Shown piece by piece: positions 1-7,926 of a stretch of 64,000 nucleotides of DNA. Below the pieces are notes generated by a model, which had not been told where the DNA came from, searched no databases, and saw only the letters and a program-made list of their open reading frames with translations. This DNA comes from Paralysiella testudinis. GTDB lineage: Bacteria > Pseudomonadota > Gammaproteobacteria > Burkholderiales > Neisseriaceae. The stretch lies in assembly GCF_016894345.1 (NCBI RefSeq), contig NZ_CP069798.1:2827248-2891247 (forward strand). The letters run 5' to 3'. How positions within the stretch are numbered: the first letter of the stretch is position 1; each line of letters begins with the position of its first letter. A program made the translations under genes and the position numbers.

Positions 1-2
1 GT

Positions 3-560
3 TCGGGTTTGATGTGTTCAGGTAATACCGCTTTTATCGGGAGGTGTCCTGAAAAGTATGCTGCCTATATTTTAGGCAAAAAATAAGACTATTATTTACA
101 TAAGCGAAACAGAAAAATCCCTGTTTATCTATAGTTTCTTATTTCCCTGCACCATGACTTTTACCTTGTTGGATCTTGCTTTTTTCAGCAGCATACTTTT
201 CAGGACACCACCCTTTTATCGAAGTGGCCGGGCGGCGTGCCGAAGTGATTATGGCCAACCCCGCCGGCATCCAAGTAAACGGCGGTGGCTTTATCAATGC
301 CGCCGGCGTCACCCTCACCACCGGCCGGCCCATCATCAGCAACGGCCATCTGGAAGGCTTCCGCGTGCGCAGCGGCAACGTTGGCGTGAACGGTAAGGGT
401 TTGGATACGTCCGGTGCCGACTACACCCGCATCCTTGCTCAAGCCGCGCAAATCAACGCCGGTATTTGGGCTACAGAGCTGAACGTGGTCACCGGCAGCA
501 ACGACATCGATGCCGCCGGCCAGCACACCCCCGTACCCGTCCGGCCCTGGGAACAGAAAC
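3..560 (+). pseudogene. TpsA/haemagglutinin N-terminal (TPS domain) fragment
   Basis: This encodes part of the secretion domain of a two-partner-secretion exoprotein (FhaB/HrpA/CdiA type), which is recognised by a TpsB outer-membrane partner. The frame reads AFIEVAGRRAEVIMANPAGI, then GGGFINAAGVTLTTG, which is the classic TPS haemagglutination motif, and continues to VVTGSNDIDAAG near 530. The 5' end lies outside the window. A 173-bp MITE at 40-212 splits the motif between AFI and EV; removing the insert and one copy of its 9-bp target repeat restores the frame. Near 540 the similarity to haemagglutinin stops and a toxin-tip frame begins, so the long central repeat region of such proteins is absent. 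No intact product is possible. A silent cassette or a deletion relic would both fit. Confidence 0.75.
40..212. mobile_element. 173-bp MITE with 25-bp terminal inverted repeats and 9-bp target duplication
   Basis: The ends are inverted repeats of about 25 bp with one mismatch. The left arm contains GGTGTCCTGAAAAGTATGCT (43-62) and the right arm its complement (190-209). The element is flanked by the direct repeat CTTTTATCG at 31-39 and 213-221, a 9-bp target-site duplication. The interior is AT-rich and has no coding frame, so it must have been moved in trans. Target duplications of 8-9 bp occur in several IS families such as IS1 and IS1595; I cannot assign the parent. It interrupts the TpsA fragment. 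Confidence 0.8.
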
Positions 561-783
561 CAAAGCGCAAGTTGATAATCGTTATATCAAGCTTTCTAAT
601 GGTGATTACATGGAAACTGCTACACGAAAGATAGTAAAATAGTAAAACAGCCTGTTGACTATGGGCATAAATACGGCTGGGAACACCGTAGATTGGTACG
701 GGCGGCGGAAGAGGTAGGCATGAGCCAGAAGCAATTTGATGCCTACGTTAATTCACGTCCGGAAAAGTTCATTATTCAGAACA
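546..783 (+). pseudogene. C-terminal GH-E-type nuclease toxin tip, broken
   Basis: This is the end of a polymorphic toxin. In one frame it reads PALGTETKAQVDNRY to ATRKIVK and stops at 640-642. In the next frame it reads KQPVDYGHKYGWEHRRLVRA and ends near RPEKFIIQN. The G-H...E core (GHKYGWEH) is the signature of the GH-E nuclease family (HNH/Endonuclease VII superfamily), found at the tips of CdiA, MafB and FhaB-like proteins. The frame break is explained by a tandem repeat of ATAGTAAA at 631-638 and 639-646; deleting one copy joins RKIVK to QPVDYGH. The last residues of the toxin are cut off by the IS481 element at 784. The adjacent ankyrin gene is its likely immunity partner. The family call rests on the motif alone. 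Confidence 0.7.
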
Positions 784-1735
784 TGTTAAGACCCATAATC
801 TTCTGGAATGGATTTTCACGAAACAATTCAGGCTCTAGATTATAGCAATCTTCCAAAGCCTGCCAAGGCGTTTTGTACTTCAACGACCGTAAGGGGCGTT
901 GATGGTTGTAATACAGCAAAAATACCATCAAGTGCCGTTTAAGTTCGTCAGGATGCTCATAGTGGAAGCGTTTGACCGTTACCTCTTTCAGCATCTTGTT
1001 GGTAATCTCCACCTGCCCGTTCGTCCATGGATGACGGAATTTCGTGGTACGGTGCTCAATGCCCAAATGCCGGCAAAGCTCGTCAAACGGATGCTCCTTA
1101 TCAGGCCGTTGTGCTTGGCTCAGCAAGTTGTAGGTAAACTGCGCACCGTTGTCCGTTAGGATATGGGTGATTTTAAACACACAATCTTGTTGTAGGTTGC
1201 GCAGAAAAGAAACGGCGGTTTTCTGCGTCATACGCGGATGAAGTTCTGCATAAACATATTTGGTTTTGCGGTCGATGGCGACAAACAGGTACAGCTTGCC
1301 GGTTTCACAACGCACCTCGGTGATGTCGATATGGACAAAGCCAACCGGATATTGTTTGAATGTTTTTTACCTTTTGGCCATCGGATTCATTCTTGGGTAA
1401 GCGCGACAATCCGTGATGTTGCAAGCACCGGTGCAGATTGGAGCGGCTCAGCTTTGGAATATTGGGCTTGAAGATGATATACAGCTCGTCCAATGACAGC
1501 CGCAGATGTCGCCGGACGGTACAGATTGCCTGCTGCTCCGATTCGGTCAACACGCTGGGGCGGGTTTTGGGGCCGGACTTTTTATCTTCGACCGAATCTG
1601 CGTGTTTCCAGTAGAGAACGGTTTTGAAATTAATATTGTATTTTTAGCTAACGCTGCGATGCTCTCTTCAGACTCTTGTATTTCTTTTCTGATTCTAGGC
1701 GTAGTCTTGGCGTTACCATGCAATATGCTTGCCAT
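776..1735 (-). pseudogene. IS481-family transposase, two frameshifts
   Basis: This is a DDE-type integrase-core transposase in three overlapping pieces (1735-1547, 1553-1305, 1315-776). The N-terminal helix-turn-helix piece starts MASILHGNAKTTPRIRKEIQ. The catalytic piece has LYLFVAIDRKTKYVYAEL, LTDNGAQFT, TNGQVE and YYNHQRPLRSL, typical of IS481. Joining the pieces needs one extra A in the A5 run of GCTAAAAATAC, and one A fewer in the A6 run of GGTAAAAAACATTC. Both shifts also occur in copy 2. The reading frame runs out of the element and takes its stop codon (776-778) from flanking DNA. Confidence 0.85.
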
Positions 1736-1791
1736 AAGTCGGTCTCTTTTAATTGGGGTAATGATACTCCATAAAATTCAGGGACTAAACA
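784..1791 (-). mobile_element. IS481-family insertion sequence, copy 1
   Basis: The element is 1008 bp with short imperfect terminal repeats (TGTTTAGTCCC at the transposase start end, TGTTAAGACCC at the other) and the TGT...ACA termini usual for IS481. Its limits come from comparison with the second copy at 34412-35420: the sequences match inside these bounds and differ outside. I see no clear target duplication. It sits between the toxin remnant and the ankyrin gene and has removed the 3' end of the toxin. Confidence 0.85.
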
Positions 1792-1832
1792 ATTATCGAT
1801 ATGAGAAATTTCCAAAAAACAGGCAAATAACT

Positions 1833-2363
1833 ATGAATTTTAAAACACAAATTGGCGTTGAGCTGTTAAGTGCTTTTGATGAAGGTGATTTAGTACAGGT
1901 TGATAAGCTATTTTCTGAGAATAAGCGCAATGTCTTGGAAATTTCTCAAACTGAACACTGGAATTGGCTACATAAAAATTTATTAGGCTTTGACCCGAAT
2001 AAACCGCCCAAACAAAGCATCGAATACCTGATTGAAAAAGGTGTACCCATCAATGCCCAAGACTGCTATGGAATGACCCCGTTGCATTATGCAATGCGGG
2101 CAACCAATGCAGAGGCAGCACTGGTTTTATTGCGTGCTGGCGCAAACCCCAATATTCCAAATCAGGACAATGTAATTCCATTAAGTATGATTGGCGGTAT
2201 GCCCAAGCGTTTAGATGTACTGCAATTGATGTTGGACAAAGGCGGTAATGTACATCACCATACCGGTAAAAATGAAACAGATATATTGGCTACCTTAAAA
2301 AAATATTGCGGTGATGATGAAGAGATAAAACCTGTTATTGCATTGATGGAAAAATATGCTTAA
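1833..2363 (+). CDS. ankyrin-repeat protein, probable toxin immunity protein
   Basis: The product is 176 aa from MNFKTQIGVELLSAFDEGDL to the stop at 2361-2363. The middle holds ankyrin-like units: YGMTPLHYAMRATNAEAALV with LLRAGANPNIPNQDN (about residues 75-115), then DVLQLMLDKGGNV. No signal peptide is seen, so it should be cytoplasmic. It lies just downstream of the GH-E toxin remnant on the same strand, now separated by IS481. Ankyrin proteins are a known class of immunity protein in polymorphic-toxin loci, and this place fits. Base composition is lower in GC than the surrounding core genes, as is usual for immunity modules. The start was chosen as the first ATG outside the IS; frame-compatible sequence upstream belongs to the IS. 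The role is inferred from context. Confidence 0.65.
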   Translation: MNFKTQIGVELLSAFDEGDLVQVDKLFSENKRNVLEISQTEHWNWLHKNLLGFDPNKPPKQSIEYLIEKGVPINAQDCYGMTPLHYAMRATNAEAALVLLRAGANPNIPNQDNVIPLSMIGGMPKRLDVLQLMLDKGGNVHHHTGKNETDILATLKKYCGDDEEIKPVIALMEKYA

Positions 2364-2375
2364 TCAGCCTTCCGT

Positions 2376-3281
2376 TTGGAACCCAACAATATGCATAAAT
2401 TCCCGGGCGACCTGAATACCTCAGGCAGCCAGATCAGCGCCAAGCAAATCCACCTCAACCTGCAAAACGGCACCATCGGCACCCTCACCGAGCAGAAACA
2501 CGAAACCGGCATTAGCGATGCGCGCAACTACCGTATCGAACACAGCAAAACCGACGTGGGCAGCCAAATCAACAGCGGCAGGGGTACTGTCGGCATTGCC
2601 GGCCAAAATGTGCGCATTACCGAAGGGCGGCGCAGCGGCAGCGTAGATGCAGCCGTCTACAACAAAAGCAACCTAGGCATATCCAGCCATTCAGTCAGCA
2701 TGCATGGTGGTGAAAGCTATGATCAGGCTCAAGGCAGCAGCATCACCGGCAGCCGAGTGGTGGTGCAGGCACAGAAAAACCTTGATGTGCGCGGCAGCAA
2801 TATTGTTTCAGACAATCAAACTTTCTTGGGTGCCGGCGGTGCCGTCAGCATCACTGCTGCACAAAACACCCACAACAGCCACCGGCAACAGCGGGAAACC
2901 GGCTCCGGCATCATGGGCACCGGCGGCGGCATTCTGATTGGTTCGCAAACCGAAGGTGAGTTAAACCGACAAAGCAGTACCGGCCACACACTCAGCACCA
3001 TTGGCAGCACCCATGGCCGTGTAGACATACAGGGCAAAGGAAATGTACTGGTTTCCGGCACCGAAATCGCGGCAAAAGATCTTAGTTCGATTACCCAAAC
3101 CGCCACCTAGGCCGGCGGCAAATCCGGGGTTGGTGGCAAAATCACCGTGGGCGTGGGCATCCGCCGCAGTGAAAGTGAAGACCGTGCGCACATCGACACC
3201 GTGCGTAAATCCACCCTTCATACCCAAGCTGACAGCACTTTTACCATTGAACCGCACCGTTTTATTGAGTATCGTTCGTAA
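2376..3281 (+). pseudogene. haemagglutinin central-repeat fragment with an in-frame amber codon
   Basis: This is a fragment of the beta-helical middle part of an FhaB/CdiA-type exoprotein: ISAKQIHLNLQNGTIGTL, then VVVQAQKNLDVRGSNI, GGAVSITAAQNTHNSHRQQ, IMGTGGGILIGSQTE and GRVDIQGKGNVLVSGTEI. A TAG at 3108-3110 interrupts ITQTAT/AGGKSGVGGKITVGVGIRR, and the same frame then runs on to 3281, so a single nonsense change is likely. There is no secretion domain and no toxin tip. It follows the ankyrin gene, as do the truncated cassettes downstream of neisserial tps loci. It is probably a recombination reservoir or a relic. Confidence 0.7.
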
Positions 3282-3384
3282 GATGAATTTTCAGTGCAAT
3301 AAAATAAATGGCACGAGTGTCCAAAACTTTATGGATGATAATATTATCGTCTACGTGATATTAGGGTCTGTTCACAATTACTTG

Positions 3385-4227
3385 TCATAAAGGTAACCAC
3401 ATCACAATGCACCCCAATAAAACCGTACTGTGGAAGTTGCGTTTGAGCTTATCGTAACGGCTGGCAATCGCTCGGAAATGTTTCAAACGGCAAAAGGCAT
3501 TCTCTACCAAATGCCTGATTTTATATAAATACCAGTCCATGTCTTTATTTTTCTCTTCCCTATTGCTTTTATAGGGAATATTGGCTTTCGCACCGCTTTG
3601 CTCTATTTGCTCCCTGAGCCGGTCTGAATCGTAACCTTTGTCCGCATTAACCAACTCAGTTTCGGCAAGGTTGATGTTGTCAAGCAGCTCCGGTGCAACG
3701 GTGACATCATGGATATTGCCCGCAGTAACGATAACCTCAATCGGATTGCCTGCAGCATCTACAGCCAGATGAATCTTGCTGGTTCTGCCGCCTCGGCTCA
3801 TACCGATTGCGTGATCCTCTTGTGCACTGAGCGCTGAGGCGCAGTGTTGGTGAGCACGGATATAATACCAATTCTACAAAATAAGATAACAAGGCGGCGA
3901 GCTGAAGACAGTACAAGTAGTACGGCAAGGCGAGCCAGCGCAGTTAGGTTATTTTGTAGAATTGGTATAACTGCCGTCTATGGCTACCCACTCCAAGTCA
4001 CTCTCTTGGCTGAGCTGTTTCAAGATTGCAGTAAAAATGCCTTTTTCTGACCAACGGTTATAAGCGATATAAACAGTATGATACTTGCCGAAATACTCGG
4101 GTAAATCCCGCCACGGTATGCCGGTTCTTATTCTGTAAAGTATGCCTTCAAGAATTCTGCGCAAATTGGGTTTGCTATAAATACCCAAATCACGCAGAAT
4201 AGGGTAACAGCTTCGTCCAATGTTCAT
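3385..4227 (-). pseudogene. IS5-family transposase, split by a nested repeat
   Basis: The N-terminal piece (4227-3969) reads MNIGRSCYPILRDLGI, then GILYRIRTGIPWRDLPEYFG and ends VAIDGSY. The C-terminal piece (about 3864-3385) contains IRAHQHCASALSAQ, AIGMSRGGRTSKIHLAVDA, NADKGYDSDRLRE and VENAFCRLKHFRAIASRYDK, with the IS5 DDE layout. DGSY and IRAHQH are neighbours in intact family members and are separated here only by the repeat, which adds the false ending TNSTK and a stop. Without the insert the transposase would be nearly full length, so this copy was probably active until the repeat landed. Confidence 0.85.
3865..3968. repeat. palindromic modular repeat, copy A (104 bp, short form)
   Basis: The arms are ATACCAATTCTACAAAATAA and its complement. 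The core reads AAGGCGGCGAGC..GACAGTACAAGTAGTACGG..GGCGAGCC. It is inserted in the IS5 transposase at a TA within the codons for DGSY/IR. It is the short form without internal modules and has no coding capacity. Confidence 0.85.
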
Positions 4228-4341
4228 CTTTGAGTAGTGTACGGGGCATCGCAGGTGTATTGGGGGAGGGTGAGAACTTCCTTTTATGCCTGCGTTTCTT
4301 TTTTATTCAAGGGTATGACAAGTAATTGTGAACAGACCCTA

Positions 4342-4661
4342 GCCCCAGTGAAATCCCGGTATCAAAAATAACAAAAAATCATGTAAATACTTGTCAGCAT
4401 AGAATGATTGGGTTAATCTTAAGCCGTTGTTAGTTTTTTTCTTGCGACATTTTCAAATTTCTTGGCCTATATTCTTTGGGTACGAGCGTCTTACTGAGGT
4501 AAGCTAAAACGCAGTTTCTGCGAAGCCAAAACCCAACTTAAACACTTTCAGGCAGCCTTAAACAATCAACCAACGCCCTATCTGCCGCCGCCATTAAAAA
4601 ACCGCCTGTTTCACCTCAACTAGGCAAACAAGCGGTTTAGGGTATGGCCATCAAATCCAAA
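4342..4661. other. intergenic stretch between IS5 element and yhcB-like gene
   Basis: No gene is recognised here. It is AT-rich directly after the IS and has one DUS (TTCAGGCAGCCT) near 4549. The minus-strand operon ends at its right side. Nothing else can be supported. Confidence 0.5.
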
Positions 4662-5243
4662 TCAGGGCTTGGGCTGTTGTAAATCCACGGTTTCAGCCGT
4701 TGGCGGTATGGCTTCTTCCGGCTGGGTTTCGGCCACGGTTGCCGGTGCAGCAGTCGGCACCCTGTCGGCCACGCGATCGGGCTGGCCGGTAAACGGTACC
4801 ACTTCGGCCTCGGTGGCGTCGGTGTAAGGCGGCGGCGGAATGTCGTCTTCAGGCAGCCTTGCGGCAGCGGATGTGTTGTCTGCGGCGGCACTTTCAGGCA
4901 GCGCAATCACGCTGGTGGCCGCCAAATAGGCCACGGTCACCGATTTATCGCTGCGTTTGGCCAGCTGCTCCTGCAAGGCTTCTTTGCCCATCAGGCTTTG
5001 TGCGCCTTGGCTTAGGTGTTGCACCACTTTTTGGTAGCTGCGGTTTAACTCGTCCACGGCAGCGGCGGTTTCCACAAAGTGCTTGTCCACATCTTGGCGG
5101 TAATCGCTGAATTTCTGCACCAAGGCTTCGTGTTGTTTTTTCTGGTCGCCGCTTTGGCGCAGCAGCAGCCACATCACCAATAAACCCACCAACAGGCCAA
5201 CCACGCCCGCCAATATCAGTTGCGCTTCCCAAGGTAGATTCAT
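4662..5243 (-). CDS. YhcB/ZapG-like DUF1043 inner-membrane protein
   Basis: The product is 193 aa. One N-terminal membrane anchor (LILAGVVGLLVGLLVMWLLL, about residues 10-29) is followed by a charged, probably coiled-coil region (QHEALVQKFSDYRQDVDKHF, VDELNRSYQKVVQHLSQGAQ) typical of DUF1043. The tail is proline/acid-rich and low in complexity. E. coli YhcB (ZapG) links cell division with envelope synthesis; the role here is inferred from the family. It is last in a minus-strand run with apaG, pgpA, thiL and a small ORF. Two partial DUS motifs lie within the gene. Confidence 0.8.
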   Translation of the reverse strand: MNLPWEAQLILAGVVGLLVGLLVMWLLLRQSGDQKKQHEALVQKFSDYRQDVDKHFVETAAAVDELNRSYQKVVQHLSQGAQSLMGKEALQEQLAKRSDKSVTVAYLAATSVIALPESAAADNTSAAARLPEDDIPPPPYTDATEAEVVPFTGQPDRVADRVPTAAPATVAETQPEEAIPPTAETVDLQQPKP

Positions 5244-5292
5244 GTTTCACTCCTTTGATTGTGTGCAGCATCAGCCAAAATGGCATTGGAAA

Positions 5293-5658
5293 CTACTGCA
5301 AGGTTAATGGTGCTTTCAACTCAAAAGCAGGAATTGGCGCCCAAAAACGGCTGCCGTCTTGCCGCTCAAATTCATAGCGCCCCACCATATTGCCCCAAGG
5401 CGTGTGCAAGCGGGCGCCGCTGGTGTAGGAAAAACCGGCGCCAGGCATCAGCAGCGGCTCCTCGCCCACCACGCCAGCGCCGTCAACGGTGTCGGTTTTG
5501 CCCAGCGCATCGGTGATTTCCCAATGGCGGTTGCGCAAGGTTACCGGTTCTTCATCGTGGTTTTCAATGGTGATGTGGTAGGCAAAGGCATAGCTGTCGC
5601 GCAGCAAATCGCTGTGCTCGGGCAAAAATTCGGTGTCAACGCGGATATGGATATTCAT
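5293..5658 (-). CDS. apaG: ApaG family protein
   Basis: The product is 121 aa, close to the usual length of about 125. Recognisable segments are YAFAYHITIENHDEEPVTLR, HWEITDALGKTDTVDGAGVV, GEEPLLMPGAGFSYTSGA and MVGRYEFERQDG, the conserved ApaG fold (fibronectin-III-like). ApaG is widespread, its mutants have been linked to Co2+/Mg2+ sensitivity in enterobacteria, and its biochemical role is still unsettled. It lies 31 bases after pgpA and 49 before the yhcB-like gene on the same strand, so it is probably cotranscribed. Confidence 0.93.
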   Translation of the reverse strand: MNIHIRVDTEFLPEHSDLLRDSYAFAYHITIENHDEEPVTLRNRHWEITDALGKTDTVDGAGVVGEEPLLMPGAGFSYTSGARLHTPWGNMVGRYEFERQDGSRFWAPIPAFELKAPLTLQ

Positions 5659-5688
5659 GTGGATGACTTGGGGTTGTGTGCCCCTATC

Positions 5689-6198
5689 TTACCAAGCAAG
5701 CAGCTCCGCCAACAACCACAATAACCCCAAACTAAAAACCGCGGCCAGCAAATCATCCAGCATAATGCCGAGCCCGCCATGAATACGGGCGTCAAACCAG
5801 CGGATTGGCCACGGCTTTAGCGCATCGAAAAAACGGAATACGGCAAATGCCGCCAGCCACCACGCCCATGTCAACGGCACAAACAACAGCACCAACACCA
5901 TGGCGGCGATTTCGTCCCACACAATACCGCCATAATCCTGCCGCCCCAATTTTTGCTCGGTGTAGCTGCAAATGGGAATGCCCACCGCAAACAGCATGGC
6001 GGCCACCAGTAGCAATCCATGCCACGGCAACTGCAATTGCAACAGCAGCCAAGCCAGCGGCAAGGCAGGCAAGGTGCCGAAGGTGCCGGGGGCTTTGGGT
6101 GCCAACCCGGTGCCGAAGCCGAAGCCCAGCAAGCACACCGGGTTTTTGAATAACCAAGACAATGTGGGGGTAACAGGCGGCGTGGATGGGTTAGCCAA
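5689..6198 (-). CDS. pgpA: phosphatidylglycerophosphatase A
   Basis: This enzyme dephosphorylates phosphatidylglycerol phosphate to phosphatidylglycerol in the inner membrane. Family marks are GFGTGLAPKAPGTFGTLPAL near the N terminus and GGIVWDEIAAMVLVLLFVPL, followed by FRFFDALKPWPIRWFDARIH and GLGIMLDDLLAAV; several hydrophobic helices are present. No ATG is available. I chose TTG at 6198, placed after AAGGA; TTG at 6222 is the alternative and adds 8 residues. The gene overlaps the 3' end of thiL by 8 bases (32 with the other start), so the two are translationally linked. Confidence 0.9.
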   Translation of the reverse strand: MANPSTPPVTPTLSWLFKNPVCLLGFGFGTGLAPKAPGTFGTLPALPLAWLLLQLQLPWHGLLLVAAMLFAVGIPICSYTEQKLGRQDYGGIVWDEIAAMVLVLLFVPLTWAWWLAAFAVFRFFDALKPWPIRWFDARIHGGLGIMLDDLLAAVFSLGLLWLLAELLAW

Positions 6199-7153
6199 AA
6201 TGATCGTATCCTTGTTGGTCAAGCTTTATCGGGTGGCCATCGGCATCCAGGCAGTGCAGTACCTGGCGCTGCTCGGTAATGGTGCCGATGCGGCTCAGTG
6301 CCGTGCCGCTGGCAATGCCGGCCGCGGCCACCGCCGCACGCTGCGCCGGCGCGGCAGTAAACAGCAATTCGTAATCGTCGCCACCGGCCAATAATAAAGG
6401 CAGCAAAGTGCTTTCAGGCAGCCCGTGGCGTAAAGCGGCCAAGGTGGGCAATTGCGTGGTATCCACATCGGCACCCACCCCTGAAGCGCGCAAAATATGC
6501 TGTAAATCCTGCGCCACGCCGTCAGACACATCCAGCGCCGCACTGGCCACGCCCAGCAAAGCCTGCCCCAAAGCCACCTGAGGAGTTGGCCGCAACAAAG
6601 CTTGGTTGCACTCGGCAAACACGGTTTCAGGTAGCCTTAAGCGCCCCAGCCGTTGCTGCAAAGCGGCGGCGGCCAAACCCACTCGCCCCGACAGCCAGAT
6701 ATCGTCACCCACCTGTGCGCCGCTGCGGCGCAAACCCTGCCCTTGCGGCACCGTGCCGCCGATGGTGATGTTGAACACATAATCGCCACGGGTGGTGTCG
6801 CCGCCAATCAGCGTAACGCCATGCGCGGCTGCCAACGAGAACAGGCTGTCGCAAAAAGAGCTAAGCCACACCGGATTAAGCTGCGGCAAAGCGGCACTGA
6901 GCAAAGCCCAACGCGGCTGTGCACCCATGGCCGCCATGTCCGACAAGTTCACCGCCAGCACTTTGTGGGCGATGTCGGCCGCGGCTTCATCGGCAAAAAA
7001 ATGCCGCCCGGCCAGTAACATATCGGTGCTGATGCACCAGTCCAAACCCGGCAGCGGCCGCACAATGGCGGCATCATCGCCAATGCCCAATACCACCTCG
7101 GCACCGCTCTGCTGGCGCTGCAAATACTGGCGGATAAAATCAAATTCGCCCAT
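6191..7153 (-). CDS. thiL: thiamine-monophosphate kinase
   Basis: This enzyme phosphorylates thiamine monophosphate to the active cofactor thiamine diphosphate. The product is 320 aa starting MGEFDFIRQYLQ; the frame is open further upstream but lacks family similarity. Motifs are VVLGIGDDAAIV (ATP/Mg loop), WCISTDMLLAGRHF, KVLAVNLSDMAAMGAQPRW and GVTLIGGDTTRGDYVF, all typical of ThiL and the PurM-like fold. Its tail overlaps pgpA, an arrangement common in proteobacteria. No TPP riboswitch is visible upstream. A DUS lies just before the start. Confidence 0.95.
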   Translation of the reverse strand: MGEFDFIRQYLQRQQSGAEVVLGIGDDAAIVRPLPGLDWCISTDMLLAGRHFFADEAAADIAHKVLAVNLSDMAAMGAQPRWALLSAALPQLNPVWLSSFCDSLFSLAAAHGVTLIGGDTTRGDYVFNITIGGTVPQGQGLRRSGAQVGDDIWLSGRVGLAAAALQQRLGRLRLPETVFAECNQALLRPTPQVALGQALLGVASAALDVSDGVAQDLQHILRASGVGADVDTTQLPTLAALRHGLPESTLLPLLLAGGDDYELLFTAAPAQRAAVAAAGIASGTALSRIGTITEQRQVLHCLDADGHPIKLDQQGYDHFG

Positions 7154-7166
7154 GAGCGTATCGCTT

Positions 7167-7475
7167 TCAGGCAGCCTTGTCGGCACCACAGGCCGCCAAA
7201 GCTTGCTGCGCCTGCATTTGCAACGCCGCCAATGCCGCATCAATATCGGTCACGCCCAGCAAAAACAGGCTGCTGCGCACGGCACTCAAATCCGCATCGT
7301 CAAATAAGGGGGTGTCGGCAGCTGCCGGAAAGCAGGCTGCGCTTTGCCATTGCCCTGATACCGGGCAGACACAACACAAGGGCACCGCCGACTGTTGCGG
7401 CAGACACAGCCAAAACCGCACCGTACTGCTGGCGGCGGTGGCATGGAAAGTTAAGGTAAGGTGTTCGATTTTCAT
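7167..7475 (-). CDS. small hypothetical protein upstream of thiL
   Basis: The product is 102 aa, MKIEHLTLTFHATAASSTVR to ALAACGADKAA. I recognise no family. It has four cysteines in the N-terminal half (WLCLPQQ, PLCCVCPVSGQ) and an alanine-rich helical end (DIDAALAALQMQAQQALAAC). A ribosome site AAGGAACG precedes the ATG, and the stop lies 13 bases before the thiL start on the same strand, which supports a real gene leading this operon. The product looks cytoplasmic and has no signal peptide. Confidence 0.6.
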   Translation of the reverse strand: MKIEHLTLTFHATAASSTVRFWLCLPQQSAVPLCCVCPVSGQWQSAACFPAAADTPLFDDADLSAVRSSLFLLGVTDIDAALAALQMQAQQALAACGADKAA

Positions 7476-7546
7476 GGTATTCCGTTCCTTTTAGCATATT
7501 GTGATTGTGGGGCTGCAAGTCGGTTTAAATGACCCCATGGTGTTTC

Positions 7547-7750
7547 ATACCAATTCTACAAAACAAGATAACAAGGCGGAACTGATTTACTCGGTGCTTC
7601 AGCGCCCTAGTAAATCGTTCTCTTTGAGCTGAGTCGCAGACAGTACAAGTAGTACGGAACAGAGTTTGTTGGCGCTTTAGCGCCTTACAAAATCGTTCGC
7701 TTTACGCTAAGGCGAGCCAACGCAGTTAGGTTGTTTTGTAGAATTGGTAT
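7547..7750. repeat. palindromic modular repeat, copy B (204 bp, long form)
   Basis: The arms are ATACCAATTCTACAAAACAA and its complement. The core is the same as copy A but with two extra modules of about 50 bp, each with a small hairpin (GGTGCTTCAGCGCC and TTGGCGCTTTAGCGCC) on either side of the central GACAGTACAAGTAGTACGG. It lies directly downstream of the candidate small RNA and upstream of the thiL operon. Confidence 0.85.
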
Positions 7751-7756
7751 CACATA

Positions 7757-7794
7757 ACAAAAACACCCGTCTCTTAAACTCAAGAGCCCGGGTG
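7757..7794 (-). terminator. rho-independent terminator of the candidate small RNA
   Basis: On the minus strand the hairpin CACCCGGGCTCTT - loop - AAGAGACGGGTG is followed by TTTTTG. The stem has one small bulge. Confidence 0.75.
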
Positions 7795-7890
7795 CATGCC
7801 GTTTTTGCCGCTCAACACGGCCACATCTGCACTGCGCATTCCACCTTGCCGACCGGCAGGTTGGCATGGATATTCCAACTCTGGATGTTG
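7758..7890 (-). ncRNA. candidate small RNA of about 130 nt
   Basis: On the minus strand a consensus sigma-70 promoter and a strong intrinsic terminator lie about 130 bases apart. No convincing reading frame lies between them: the only ATG-started stretch begins inside the -10 box. The segment contains self-complementary runs (CCAACCTGCCGGTCGGCAAGG and CGGCATGC) and should fold. I do not recognise it as 6S, SRP, tmRNA or RNase P. Its downstream end abuts repeat copy B. Confidence 0.5.
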
Positions 7891-7896
7891 GCCGTC

Positions 7897-7926
7897 ATAC
7901 TATCGCCCGCAGCGGCGGCTTGTCAA
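7897..7926 (-). promoter_or_regulatory. sigma-70 promoter of the candidate small RNA
   Basis: On the minus strand a perfect TTGACA (7926-7921) is followed after 18 bases by TAGTAT (7902-7897). The expected transcript start is near 7890. Confidence 0.6.

Larger units (their letters stand above)
3364..4339 (-). mobile_element. IS5-family insertion sequence (IS427-like), TA target duplication
   Basis: The terminal inverted repeats are GGGTCTGTTCACAATTACTT at both ends (3364 and the complement ending at 4339). They are flanked by TA on each side (3362-3363 and 4340-4341), so a TA duplication is likely. The element carries two transposase segments on the minus strand and is split by a nested 104-bp palindromic repeat at 3865-3968. 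The same GGGTCTGTTCACA end is found on a non-coding element at 43674-43832. Confidence 0.85.

Noticed and set aside
1506..1832. N-terminal extension of the ankyrin ORF into the IS
   Set aside because: This part is antisense IS481 sequence also present in copy 2 (34359-34697) without the ankyrin gene.
7855..7899. 28-codon ORF (MTANIQSWNIHANLP..) in the small-RNA segment
   Set aside because: Its ATG lies inside the -10 box of the promoter, so it would not be on the transcript.
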